From positions 1 to 12,989 of the forward strand of contig JAIRUI010000009.1 in NCBI GenBank assembly GCA_031254455.1: DNA of 12,989 nucleotides. Reading direction: 5' to 3'. Below are positions 1 through 6,919 of the stretch, in pieces (position 1 is the first letter of the stretch; each line of letters begins with the position of its first letter). The translations under genes were made by a program, and so were the position numbers. Source of the stretch: Chitinispirillales bacterium. Lineage in GTDB: Bacteria; Fibrobacterota; Chitinivibrionia; Chitinivibrionales; Chitinivibrionaceae. Under the pieces are notes generated by a model. It worked only from the letters and a program-made list of their open reading frames with translations. It was not told the DNA's origin and searched no databases.

Positions 1-375
1 AGTCAAAAAATCAACTTACTTTAATATCATAATTTTTCGAAATTATATTTCAAATTTGTTTTATACTTTCTTAAGATTTACAAATCTCCGTTCACAAAAA
101 TTTCATATAGAAATATACAATACCTTTAGATTTTTTGCGTTTTGCGCTTATATTCGCAAAATTAAGAAGATAATTAAAAAAGCAAAAGAGAAAAAAATGT
201 TTAAAATAGATAAATATGCGAAAGTGTATAAAATAGCGGGGACGTTTTGGATGTTTCTTACAAGATTTTGCGCCCAGCGATTTATCGCTTTAAAGGGTAT
301 TATACCCGAGCGCAAAAAATTCTGTAAAATAGTGGTGCTGTAAATTTTACTTCCCGCAATCGATAATTGATTGGC
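1..375. other. AT-rich region without a convincing gene
   Basis: I see no supported gene here. The only longer open frame on the + strand (56-343) translates to a low-complexity Lys/Phe/Ile-rich sequence with no ribosome binding site and no recognisable domain, as expected of AT-rich noncoding DNA. A weak hairpin is present around 286-312: a 6-bp arm (295-300 with 302-307) flanked by 4 further complementary bases (286-289 with 309-312). It has no good T-tract, so I do not call it a terminator. The gene left of the window edge cannot be identified. Confidence 0.5.
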
Positions 376-395
376 AAATTCCCTTGGGGGAATTT
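376..395. repeat. Perfect 8-bp-arm inverted repeat (hairpin)
   Basis: AAATTCCC at 376-383 is exactly complementary to GGGAATTT at 388-395, with a four-base TTGG loop. No T-tract follows on either side, so this is not a standard intrinsic terminator. It lies about 50 bp left of the larger palindromic element at 445-536, which suggests an intergenic area that gathers palindromic repeats. Function is unknown; an extragenic palindrome or a regulatory hairpin is possible. Confidence 0.6.
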
Positions 396-444
396 CGCAG
401 GGGTTGGCGTTGGGGAAAATAAAATGACGATACACGCATTTACT

Positions 445-536
445 GTCATTGCGAGGAGCAAAAGCGACGAAGCAAACCAGAAGACAGCAAAGCGGAATGT
501 GGACAATTTGATTGCTTCGCTAACGCTCGCAATGAC
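445..536. repeat. MITE-like imperfect palindromic element
   Basis: The outer arms are perfect 11-bp inverted repeats: GTCATTGCGAG (445-455) and CTCGCAATGAC (526-536). A second complementary pair, GAAGCAA (469-475) and TTGCTTC (512-518), continues the stem with small bulges, leaving a loop region of about 36 bp. This GTCATTGCGAG...TTGCTTCGC...CTCGCAATGAC pattern is a palindromic repeat type I recall from intergenic regions of many unrelated bacteria. It often produces spurious short peptides containing 'VIAR-S-SDEA' or 'VIASVSEAI', and both appear here in translation. No transposase gene and no clear target-site duplication is visible, so its mobility is inferred. Confidence 0.7.
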
Positions 537-591
537 GGAAAAGAAAAGTTTGCAATGATGAAAGAGTGCGCTTGCAACGACGGGAAAGATA
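525..591. repeat. Decayed tandem repeat, three copies of 22-23 bp
   Basis: Three consecutive segments (525-547, 548-569, 570-591) share the core GCAAYGAYGRRAAAG. By eye, copies 1 and 3 match at 18 of 22 positions, copies 1 and 2 at 14 of 22, and copies 2 and 3 at 13 of 22. The first copy is the right end of the palindromic element at 445-536, so the array looks like local duplication of that end followed by drift. It covers an ATG at 555 that would otherwise extend the surface-protein gene, which is one reason to reject that start. Confidence 0.45.
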
Positions 592-629
592 GAAATGGAT
601 ACATGGTTACACAATATTACAATTTTTCT

Positions 630-635
630 AGGAGG
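630..635 (+). promoter_or_regulatory. Ribosome binding site that sets the surface-protein start
   Basis: A perfect AGGAGG lies six bases before the ATG at 642. The in-frame ATGs at 555, 558 and 603 have no comparable site, and the residues they would add do not look like a secretion signal. The protein read from 642 begins at once with a classical signal peptide, so this site decides the start. Confidence 0.85.
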
Positions 636-641
636 TTCGTT

Positions 642-3599
642 ATGAACAAAAACAAAAAGAGAACAGGAGTTCTCAACACCACAAAAGCGGCGACGCTTAC
701 CGCAATCTTAGGCTTATGCCTGACAACTGCCTCGTGGGCGGCACAAAAAACCGTAAGTATTACCGGTTTGCCAGCAGCCACCGCAACGGCGCTGCAAACG
801 GCTTTCGGTACTCCGGTATCCGGCGACACTGTTACGGTTACGGGAACTTTTAATCCTACGACAGCGCAAAGCATCACTATTCCCGCAGGCGTTTATGTTA
901 TCTGGAAGGCGAGTATTTCTACCGCTACACAAAGTATTCAAATGTTCACCGTAAACGGCGATGGAACATTTGAACTGGCAGACGGCGGAATCATTTCATA
1001 TAATCGTAATGATACTTATTACCCATTAATTGTAAACGGAAACGTAAAACTTATACTTAACGGCGGTACTTTGTATAGTCAAAGAAATGATGCTAATTAC
1101 ATGTTGATGACAACCGCAACTAACGCAATAGTTGTTAATAGCGGTAATTACACCGGAGATTATCGCAGGGTATCAATAGGCGCCTGCAAAAGTTTTGAAA
1201 TAAACGGCGGAAGTATTTACGGTATTGGCAGTAATACCACTGCCGGCTGTGTTTATAACTTTAACGGCGGAACTGTTGGAACAAGTATTATATATATTTA
1301 CAGCAGCGGCGGTGTTTATAATATAAACGGTGGAACCATTTATGGCTTTTATAGTCAATCCAGCGACAATGTCACCATAAACATAAACGGCGGAACTGTT
1401 ACAAGCGGTGTTAATTTCAACAACATCGCGACCAACAAAGTTATTGTAAAGGGCGGGGTAACGGGAGCGATATCATCGTTAGAATCCGTTGACATTCAAG
1501 GCGGCAGAGTAACGGGAACGGTAAGTTCTTCCAAAGACATAAGCGTAAGCGGCAATGCCGAGATTGACGGTGTACCGTCGGCAGGCGCCGGAGCCCTTAT
1601 GGCAGACGGCAACGTAAACATTAAAGACAAAGCAACGGTATTTGTCAACTCGGGCAATGCAATTAGCGTAACCGGACAAAAAAGCAAGGTAACGCTTGAA
1701 GGCAATTGCAGCGTAAGCGGCGGCGGTTCTGCTTCAGGAATTTCCGGCAACGGCTCAGACGTGGCGGTAGAGGTAAAAGGGCAGGCAAAAATGGACTTTA
1801 CCAGTGGCAGTGCAATATTTCTTTCTGGAACAAACTCTAAAGTAACGGTCAGCGGCGGCGAAATAAAAACGACTTCCGGCACGGCGATCTATACTCACGG
1901 CGACAAAAGCGTGGTAACGGTCAGCGGCGGAAGAGTCGAGGCGACAACGGGCTTGGCTATTTCTAATACGGGTAACGGCAGTTCGTCTAATATTACCGGT
2001 GGTACGGTTTTTGCTTACGGAAGCCAGATAAGAGGCTTGCGTAACGTTATAGACAGCCCGAATTTCACCGAACCTACGGGCACAGGCACGGTAATCGCCT
2101 TTGACGCGGAAAAGAGCGCGCGCTCATATTTGCGCGGCGACGCACTCGACATAGTTAAACTTCCTCTTACTGCGGCTGCTTCATGGGATAAGGGCGATCA
2201 TTCGGACGGTATAGACTATGCCAACGGAGCGAATACAGGCTTTATAGAAGTTCCCGAAGTGGCGGTAAACAAACGCGCGGCTGCTATGGCTAATCTGACC
2301 TTTGCCATCCCCGCAGGAAAAGTATATAACGGCACTGCTCAGGGAATCGGAAACGTAACCGGAGCGTCTGGCGTAGGCACGATTACCGTTAAATATAACG
2401 GAGTAACAAGCACGCCCGTCAACGCAGGAAGTTATCTGGTCAGCGCGGACGTTGCGGAGGGAGATTACTACGGCTCGGCAATGGGTGTCGCACTTGGAAC
2501 TTATGTTATAGGTAAGGCAAACGGCGTTGCGGTTGCGGCTCCTTCGGCAGAAAACAGAACGCAGACAAGCGTAAAAATCAATCCGGTATTGACTCCGATA
2601 AGCGGACAGTCTATCGAGTATTCGTATAGCACGATAGAAACGGCTCCCGCAGAAGGTTGGCAGACGGGTTTGACATTCGGCGACTTGTCGCAAAACACCA
2701 TTTACTACTTCTTTGCCCGTTCTCAGGAGAATGGCAACTATAAGACTGGAACAGCGTCATCGACGGCGATAAGAACGCTTGACGACGGCGGTTACGGCGG
2801 ACCTACCTTTGCGGTAAGCGTAAACAGCGGTACTGCAAACAAGACTGTTGCGGCACAGGGCGACGCAGTAGCAATTACGGCGGCGACCGCTCCGGCAGGC
2901 AAGGTGTTTGACAAATGGACAAGCAATGACGGTGTGATATTTGCCAATGCAACTTCGGCAAGCACAACCTTTGCAATGCTTGCAAAAGCGGTAACGGTAA
3001 CGGCAACGTTTAAGAATCTTCCGGTAAACGAATACGTGATAACCGTTCAAAACGACGGCACAGGCACGGCAAACACCAGTGCCAATTCGGCAGCGGCAGG
3101 CACGACGATAACACTTACTGCGACAGCGGGCGCCGGATATGTATTTGACGCTTGGGAAGTTGTAAACGGTGGAATAACGCTTGACAATGCGTCGGCGATT
3201 ATGACGGCGTTTAATATGCCTGCAAATGCGGTAACGGTGAAGGCGACGTTCAAGAGCGACGGCAAAACATCAATCTTTAAGAATGCCGACAAAGGCGACG
3301 CTAACAGCGGTATCAAAGCACTTCAGGGCGGTATAGTATCGAATATTGTGTCGCAGACGGCGGATATTTCCGTAACGCTTCCCAATGGCGAGAGAGTCTC
3401 GGAAGTGAAGGTGGTAGTTTACGACAACATCGGCAACGTAGTGTTTGAGAGAAGTGAGCACGGCAACAGCGTTACATGGAACTTAACGAACAATGCGGGC
3501 AGAAATGTGGCCAACGGGAGTTACTTGGTGGTAGCCGAAGCGAAGAACGTTAAGGGAGTTGCGAAAATGTATTCTAAGAAGTTGGGTGTGAAGAGATAA
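642..3599 (+). CDS. Large secreted repeat-rich surface protein with C-terminal sorting-like domain
   Basis: A predicted exported protein of 985 aa. Residues 1-33 form a signal peptide: a Lys/Arg-rich start (MNKNKKR), a hydrophobic core and an ASWA-A cleavage-like site. Residues about 70-500 are Gly/Ser/Thr/Asn-rich with recurring 'NGGT' and 'VSGG' steps, typical of a right-handed beta-helix or adhesin stalk. Next come an MBG-like module (about 549-627, containing YNGTAQG and NAGSYLV) and a fibronectin-III-like module (about 630-718). Two InlB-B/'bacterial repeat' modules follow (about 723-791 and 797-872), each with F-D-x-W and ending in V-T-V-x-A-T-F-K. The C-terminal ~80 residues resemble FlgD-Ig or type IX sorting domains (VVVYDNIGNVVFE, NGSYLVVAEA, final KKLGVKR). 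Role is inferred as cell-surface adhesion or structure; no catalytic motif is visible. The gene stands alone with its own terminator. The domain names come from pattern recognition, not a search. Confidence 0.85.
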   Translation: MNKNKKRTGVLNTTKAATLTAILGLCLTTASWAAQKTVSITGLPAATATALQTAFGTPVSGDTVTVTGTFNPTTAQSITIPAGVYVIWKASISTATQSIQMFTVNGDGTFELADGGIISYNRNDTYYPLIVNGNVKLILNGGTLYSQRNDANYMLMTTATNAIVVNSGNYTGDYRRVSIGACKSFEINGGSIYGIGSNTTAGCVYNFNGGTVGTSIIYIYSSGGVYNINGGTIYGFYSQSSDNVTININGGTVTSGVNFNNIATNKVIVKGGVTGAISSLESVDIQGGRVTGTVSSSKDISVSGNAEIDGVPSAGAGALMADGNVNIKDKATVFVNSGNAISVTGQKSKVTLEGNCSVSGGGSASGISGNGSDVAVEVKGQAKMDFTSGSAIFLSGTNSKVTVSGGEIKTTSGTAIYTHGDKSVVTVSGGRVEATTGLAISNTGNGSSSNITGGTVFAYGSQIRGLRNVIDSPNFTEPTGTGTVIAFDAEKSARSYLRGDALDIVKLPLTAAASWDKGDHSDGIDYANGANTGFIEVPEVAVNKRAAAMANLTFAIPAGKVYNGTAQGIGNVTGASGVGTITVKYNGVTSTPVNAGSYLVSADVAEGDYYGSAMGVALGTYVIGKANGVAVAAPSAENRTQTSVKINPVLTPISGQSIEYSYSTIETAPAEGWQTGLTFGDLSQNTIYYFFARSQENGNYKTGTASSTAIRTLDDGGYGGPTFAVSVNSGTANKTVAAQGDAVAITAATAPAGKVFDKWTSNDGVIFANATSASTTFAMLAKAVTVTATFKNLPVNEYVITVQNDGTGTANTSANSAAAGTTITLTATAGAGYVFDAWEVVNGGITLDNASAIMTAFNMPANAVTVKATFKSDGKTSIFKNADKGDANSGIKALQGGIVSNIVSQTADISVTLPNGERVSEVKVVVYDNIGNVVFERSEHGNSVTWNLTNNAGRNVANGSYLVVAEAKNVKGVAKMYSKKLGVKR
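1842..1930 (+). repeat. 72-nt (24-residue) repeat in the beta-helix part
   Basis: The 17-base string GTAACGGTCAGCGGCGG occurs exactly at 1842-1858 and again at 1914-1930, a period of 72 nt or 24 residues. A weaker related unit lies upstream near 1686. At protein level the units read VTVSGG(E/R)(I/V)...GTAI or GLAI, as expected of coils of a beta-helix. Identity at DNA level suggests fairly recent internal duplication or gene conversion. Confidence 0.7.
2809..3254 (+). repeat. Tandem pair of InlB-type repeat domains
   Basis: Two homologous modules of about 70-75 residues lie in tandem (roughly 2809-3014 and 3030-3254). Their ends match closely at DNA level: 2988-3014 and 3228-3254 differ at only a few positions over 27 bases and are 240 nt apart. 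Each module has an F-D-x-W core and a VTVxATFK end, as in the divergent InlB B-repeat family common in bacterial surface proteins. Confidence 0.7.
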
Positions 3600-3628
3600 T
3601 TAAGCGGTTATCTTGATAGTTTATGATG

Positions 3629-3660
3629 AGCGGGATGTAGAAATACGTCCCGCTTTTGTT
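3629..3660 (+). terminator. Intrinsic terminator after the surface-protein gene
   Basis: A ten-base-pair stem forms between 3629-3638 and 3645-3654. Seven outer pairs are AGCGGGA/TCCCGCT, and three inner pairs include one G-U. The loop is six bases, and the 3' arm is followed by TTTGTTTTT. It lies 30 bp past the stop codon, so it should end a single-gene transcript. Confidence 0.88.
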
Positions 3661-3724
3661 TTTCGGCGGATGGTATATTTGGCGGTGTAGTATTTATTAG
3701 TTTATTAAATCTGGTAGATAATAA

Positions 3725-4324
3725 ATGGAAAAAGAAACGGAAATGTTGTTACAGGACTTGATTAAGCGGCAAGCAGAGGCAAGAGATCAGATTAAAGAAA
3801 ACGCCAAAGGTTTTGCCGAGTTGAGGGAGCAACAAAAGAAAATCGCAGAAGAAAGCGAAAAACGTTCAAAGAAAATTGATGAGAAATTGGACAGACTTAA
3901 CGAAATAGTGAACAGGGTTAACAATAATATCGGTTATCACGCAGAACAGTATTTTCAAACCGTATTTGAAAAGAAATTATCTTTTGGAAAAGAAACGTAT
4001 TATTATATGCTCCCTAATTTGAAATATAGTAGAAAGGGGAAATCAGCGGAATTTGACATTGTTTTGGTTAACGGCGAATCAGTTGCGATTATTGAAGCGA
4101 AAAACAGAATACATCCGGATTTTATTAAAGAAATAGCGTTAAATAAAGTGTCACAGTTTCGTGAATACTTCCCTATCTATGAGAATTACAAATTATATCT
4201 TGGAGCGGCGGGTTTTTCGTTTGACGAAAGCGTAGTTAAAGAAGCGAAAGTTTACGGTATAGGAATAATCCGTCAAGTCGGCGACGCGGTAGAAATAGAC
4301 GATAGAGACTTGAAGGTTTATTGA
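3725..4324 (+). CDS. Coiled-coil protein with PD-(D/E)XK nuclease-like domain
   Basis: A 199-aa soluble protein without a signal peptide. Residues about 1-70 are charged and heptad-like (many E, K, R, Q), predicting a long coiled coil. The C-terminal half has a PD-(D/E)XK-like core: D111 in the strand AEFDIVLV, then E124-A-K126 in VAIIEAKNR, preceded by a helix around YHAEQYFQ that could supply the usual early acidic residue. Similar proteins with an N-terminal coiled coil and a nuclease-like tail are annotated as DUF3782-type in several phyla; that match is from memory. The molecular role is unknown. It might be a DNA-binding or cleaving accessory protein, but no restriction, toxin or transposition partner lies next to it. 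Translation probably starts at the ATG at 3725, although the upstream Shine-Dalgarno sequence is weak. A start at 3743 would cost six residues and leave the domains intact. Confidence 0.75.
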   Translation: MEKETEMLLQDLIKRQAEARDQIKENAKGFAELREQQKKIAEESEKRSKKIDEKLDRLNEIVNRVNNNIGYHAEQYFQTVFEKKLSFGKETYYYMLPNLKYSRKGKSAEFDIVLVNGESVAIIEAKNRIHPDFIKEIALNKVSQFREYFPIYENYKLYLGAAGFSFDESVVKEAKVYGIGIIRQVGDAVEIDDRDLKVY

Positions 4325-4421
4325 GAACTGTTGCGGAATACGACAAATTAAATCCGATAGAAATAATTAAAGGAACGATAAAATAAGAATGCAGGAAAGT
4401 TGGAAAACGAAAGGAATTTTT

Positions 4422-4880
4422 ATGTTAAAAGCGGCGATTGTTATGGGTTCACAATCCGATAACCATATTTCGGATAAAGTAGAAGAGATATTTAAAGAGT
4501 TTGGCGTCGAATACGAATTGTCGGTGATTTCGGCGCACAGACATCCTGTAAAAATCAAAAAATTTGCGAAAAATCTTGAGAAAAACGGTTTCGGCGTCGT
4601 GATTGCGATAGCCGGGCTTGCCGCACATCTGCCGGGAGTGGTCGCAAGTTTAACGGCTTTACCGGTAATAGGGGTGCCTGGAGACGGCGGTCCTATGCAG
4701 GGACAGGACGCGCTGTATTCTATAGTTCAAATGCCTGCGGGTATTCCCGTAGCGTGCGTCGGAATCGGAAACGGAAAAAACGCGGCGCTTTTGGCTGTAC
4801 AGGTTTTGGCGACGGCAAACGACGGTTTGAAAAACAAACTGAAGGAATTTCGTAAAAAATTCGGCGATGATTCGGAATAA
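4422..4880 (+). CDS. purE: PurE-type N5-carboxyaminoimidazole ribonucleotide mutase
   Basis: A 152-aa cytoplasmic enzyme of de novo purine synthesis that, by family, converts N5-carboxyaminoimidazole ribonucleotide to 4-carboxyaminoimidazole ribonucleotide. Visible family signatures are the phosphate-binding GSQSD (9-13), SAHRHP (37-42) with the expected catalytic His39, AGLAAHLPG (64-72), LPVIGVP (80-86) and DALYSIVQMPAGIPVA (96-111). Two positions differ from the usual bacterial class I sequence: SAHRTP is SAHRHP, and AGGAAHLPG is AGLAAHLPG. Arg40 supports class I rather than class II, which has SAHK. The start at 4422 is chosen because AAGGA (4411-4415) lies six bases upstream and MLKAAIVMGS is the normal family N-terminus. 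An in-frame ATG at 4389 would add eleven unusual residues. No purK is nearby. Confidence 0.92.
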   Translation: MLKAAIVMGSQSDNHISDKVEEIFKEFGVEYELSVISAHRHPVKIKKFAKNLEKNGFGVVIAIAGLAAHLPGVVASLTALPVIGVPGDGGPMQGQDALYSIVQMPAGIPVACVGIGNGKNAALLAVQVLATANDGLKNKLKEFRKKFGDDSE

Positions 4881-4900
4881 TCTTTTTGGAATAATTTTTA

Positions 4901-6919
4901 ATGCAAAACAAAAAAATCGAACTTCTTGCGCCTTGCGGAACGATTGAGGCGTTTCACGCGGCGCTTGACGGCGGAGCGGATGCTGTTTATTTGGGGCTTG
5001 GAAATTTTAACGCGCGCCAAAGACAGAAGAATTTTACCGCACAGACGCTTTCGTATGTGATTCCGTACGCTCAGAAAAAAGGCGTAAAAGTTTATATTAC
5101 TATGAATACGCTGGTAAAAGACGGTGAAATACCGCTTTTTATAAACGACTGCACGATTTTGAAGCAATTGAAGCCCGACGCGCTGATAATTCAGGATTGG
5201 GGAATGGCGGCGATGTTGAAAAAGTATTTCAGCGAAATTCCGTTGCATGCAAGTACGCAAATGGCGATTCACAATAGTATGCAAGTGAAATTTGCGCAGG
5301 ATTTCGGCATTTCTCGGGTAGTGCCCGCAAGAGAACTTACGCTTTCGGAAATAAGAAAAATCAAAAATAAAACCGTGTGTGAAATTGAACTCTTTGTGCA
5401 TGGAGCGTTGTGTTATTCTATTTCCGGTCGATGTTTGGCGTCGTCGTATTTGGGCGGCGCAAGCGGAAATCGCGGACATTGCACACAAGCTTGTCGAAGG
5501 TTTTACAGCGAAACGCCGCAAAAAAAAGGATTTTATTTTTCACCGAAAGATTTTTGGGCTATCGACTTTTTGGAAGAATATCAAAACATAGGAATTTCAT
5601 CGCTGAAAATCGAAGGACGAATGAAAGGCGCCGAATACGTTTATTCTGTGGTAAGCGCGTATCGCGATTTTATTGATGAGAAAATTGATTTGGAAACGGC
5701 GAAAGAACGGCTTTCACACGATTTTGGACGGCAAAAATGTACTTTTTTGTTGAATGGAGAAAATTCTACCGCGGTAGTTTCGGCGGCTCGTCAGGCGGGA
5801 ACTGGAAATTATGCGGGGAAAATTGCAGGCATTGACAAAAGAGGAATTATTTTGGAATCGGACGGCGAAATTCCGCAAGTCGGCGACCGTCTGCGTTTTC
5901 ATTCGGTTGACGGTGAAGAAGGCGGGGTAGTAAAAGTTGAAGAAGTTATCGCCGAAGAAAACAGCAAATTGATTCGACTTATTGTCGATGGGGATTTCAA
6001 GATAAACAGCGATGGCGCACTTTTTATTATTTCGCGAAAAAATCCGATGATTAAGCAGTGGAAAACACGGAAAATTCATGTAAATCCACGAAAATTTGAT
6101 GTAAAAAAAGGTATTCCAGCCGGAAAAATTATGTCCGAAATTGACAGAAATATAAATCCGAACGGGAAACCGCATCTTTTTTTACGCGGCGACAGCGTAG
6201 AGTGGATTAAACAGTTCAAATCCGTCAAAAATGCGAATTACATTTTGAGTGTATCAAAATCGACTTACGAAATTGACTTTACAAAAGAAAAATTGAAAGG
6301 CTTTGTTTCTCAAATTATTATCGCTCTTCCGCAGTTTATTCCCCAAGGCGATATTTCATTTTGGAAAAGCGCAGTTGAAAATTATAAAAAAAACGGAATT
6401 TCAAAATTTATGATTTCAAATTTGGGCGACAAAGAATTTTTTGGAAAAGACGATAAAATTTATGCCGACTATCCGCTTTGGACTATTAACAGATATACGC
6501 AGAAAATGCTTGAAGACTATGGATTTTACGGGTTTTCGTACTCGCCGGAAGACGATATTTTAAATCTGAAACGAAACGGAAACAATGACGGGCTTTTTTG
6601 TATTTTTATGAAAATTCCGCTTTTTGTTTCGCGTATAAAACCGGTTTTACAGGATGGGAAATTGGTTTGCGACTCAATGAACGAAAGATTCTTTATAAAA
6701 ATTAAAGATAATTGTTCCTATCTTTTAAGCGGAGACGTTTTGGGATTAACTCACAGGGTTGATAAATTGTCGGAATTAGGGATAAAAAAATTCGTCTTGG
6801 ATTTTTCGTTTTTCCCGCCAGGCGATACGACGCTTTTCAGAAACGTTTTGACAAGTTATGAACGCAGAAACCGTATAAGCGGCAGTGTTTTGTTTAATCA
6901 CAAGGGCGGATTGAAATAA
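4901..6919 (+). CDS. U32-family peptidase-like protein (RlhA/YdcP-type RNA hydroxylation enzyme)
   Basis: A 672-aa protein of the U32 'collagenase-like' family. The N-terminal TIM-barrel-like domain starts with IELLAPCGTIEAFHAALDGG and contains ADAVYLG and HASTQMAIHN. The family signature FVHGALCYSISGRCLASS is followed by GNRGHCTQACR. The four Cys residues 171, 178, 194 and 198 match the conserved set of E. coli YegQ/TrhP and YdcP/RlhA. The long C-terminal extension (about residues 300-672) corresponds to the region carrying DUF3656 in YdcP-type members, and the length is close to that of RlhA. In E. coli RlhA makes 5-hydroxycytidine in 23S rRNA and TrhP makes 5-hydroxyuridine in tRNA, so RNA hydroxylation is the likely role and proteolysis unlikely. 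The exact substrate is not determinable here. It follows purE after 20 bp and is probably co-transcribed with it. Its Shine-Dalgarno sequence is weak. Confidence 0.88.
   Translation: MQNKKIELLAPCGTIEAFHAALDGGADAVYLGLGNFNARQRQKNFTAQTLSYVIPYAQKKGVKVYITMNTLVKDGEIPLFINDCTILKQLKPDALIIQDWGMAAMLKKYFSEIPLHASTQMAIHNSMQVKFAQDFGISRVVPARELTLSEIRKIKNKTVCEIELFVHGALCYSISGRCLASSYLGGASGNRGHCTQACRRFYSETPQKKGFYFSPKDFWAIDFLEEYQNIGISSLKIEGRMKGAEYVYSVVSAYRDFIDEKIDLETAKERLSHDFGRQKCTFLLNGENSTAVVSAARQAGTGNYAGKIAGIDKRGIILESDGEIPQVGDRLRFHSVDGEEGGVVKVEEVIAEENSKLIRLIVDGDFKINSDGALFIISRKNPMIKQWKTRKIHVNPRKFDVKKGIPAGKIMSEIDRNINPNGKPHLFLRGDSVEWIKQFKSVKNANYILSVSKSTYEIDFTKEKLKGFVSQIIIALPQFIPQGDISFWKSAVENYKKNGISKFMISNLGDKEFFGKDDKIYADYPLWTINRYTQKMLEDYGFYGFSYSPEDDILNLKRNGNNDGLFCIFMKIPLFVSRIKPVLQDGKLVCDSMNERFFIKIKDNCSYLLSGDVLGLTHRVDKLSELGIKKFVLDFSFFPPGDTTLFRNVLTSYERRNRISGSVLFNHKGGLK
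6898..6919. other. Convergent 3' overlap of two genes
   Basis: The - strand dehydrogenase stops at 6898-6900 (TCA on the + strand, TGA when read) while the + strand U32 gene stops at 6917-6919 (TAA). The coding regions share 22 bp tail to tail. There is no room for a terminator between them, so transcripts of both genes probably run into each other. Confidence 0.85.

Noticed and set aside
286..312. Hairpin as a terminator of an upstream gene
   Set aside because: Short arms with an uneven stem and no T-tract; no upstream gene visible to terminate.
56..343. Open frame of 95 codons on the + strand at the left edge
   Set aside because: Low-complexity AT-driven translation, no ribosome binding site, no domain; judged noncoding.
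300..614. Open frame of 104 codons on the - strand, and a 63-codon + strand frame at 367-558
   Set aside because: Both run through the palindromic repeat and yield the spurious repeat-derived peptides (VIASVSEAI and VIARSKSDEA types).
1842..1930. Regularly spaced repeats as a CRISPR array
   Set aside because: The repeats are in-frame coding units of a beta-helix protein, 17 bp long with similar, not unique, spacers.
2181..2693. Long - strand open frame of 170 codons within the surface-protein gene
   Set aside because: Cys/Arg/Tyr-rich shadow of a well-supported gene, with no start signal or recognisable domain.
4306..4386. Short frame after the nuclease-like gene reading AEYDKLNPIEIIKGTIK before a stop
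   Set aside because: It looks protein-like, but about 20 codons without a stop is easily chance and it has no start or ribosome binding site. A frameshifted tail of the upstream gene is possible but not supported.
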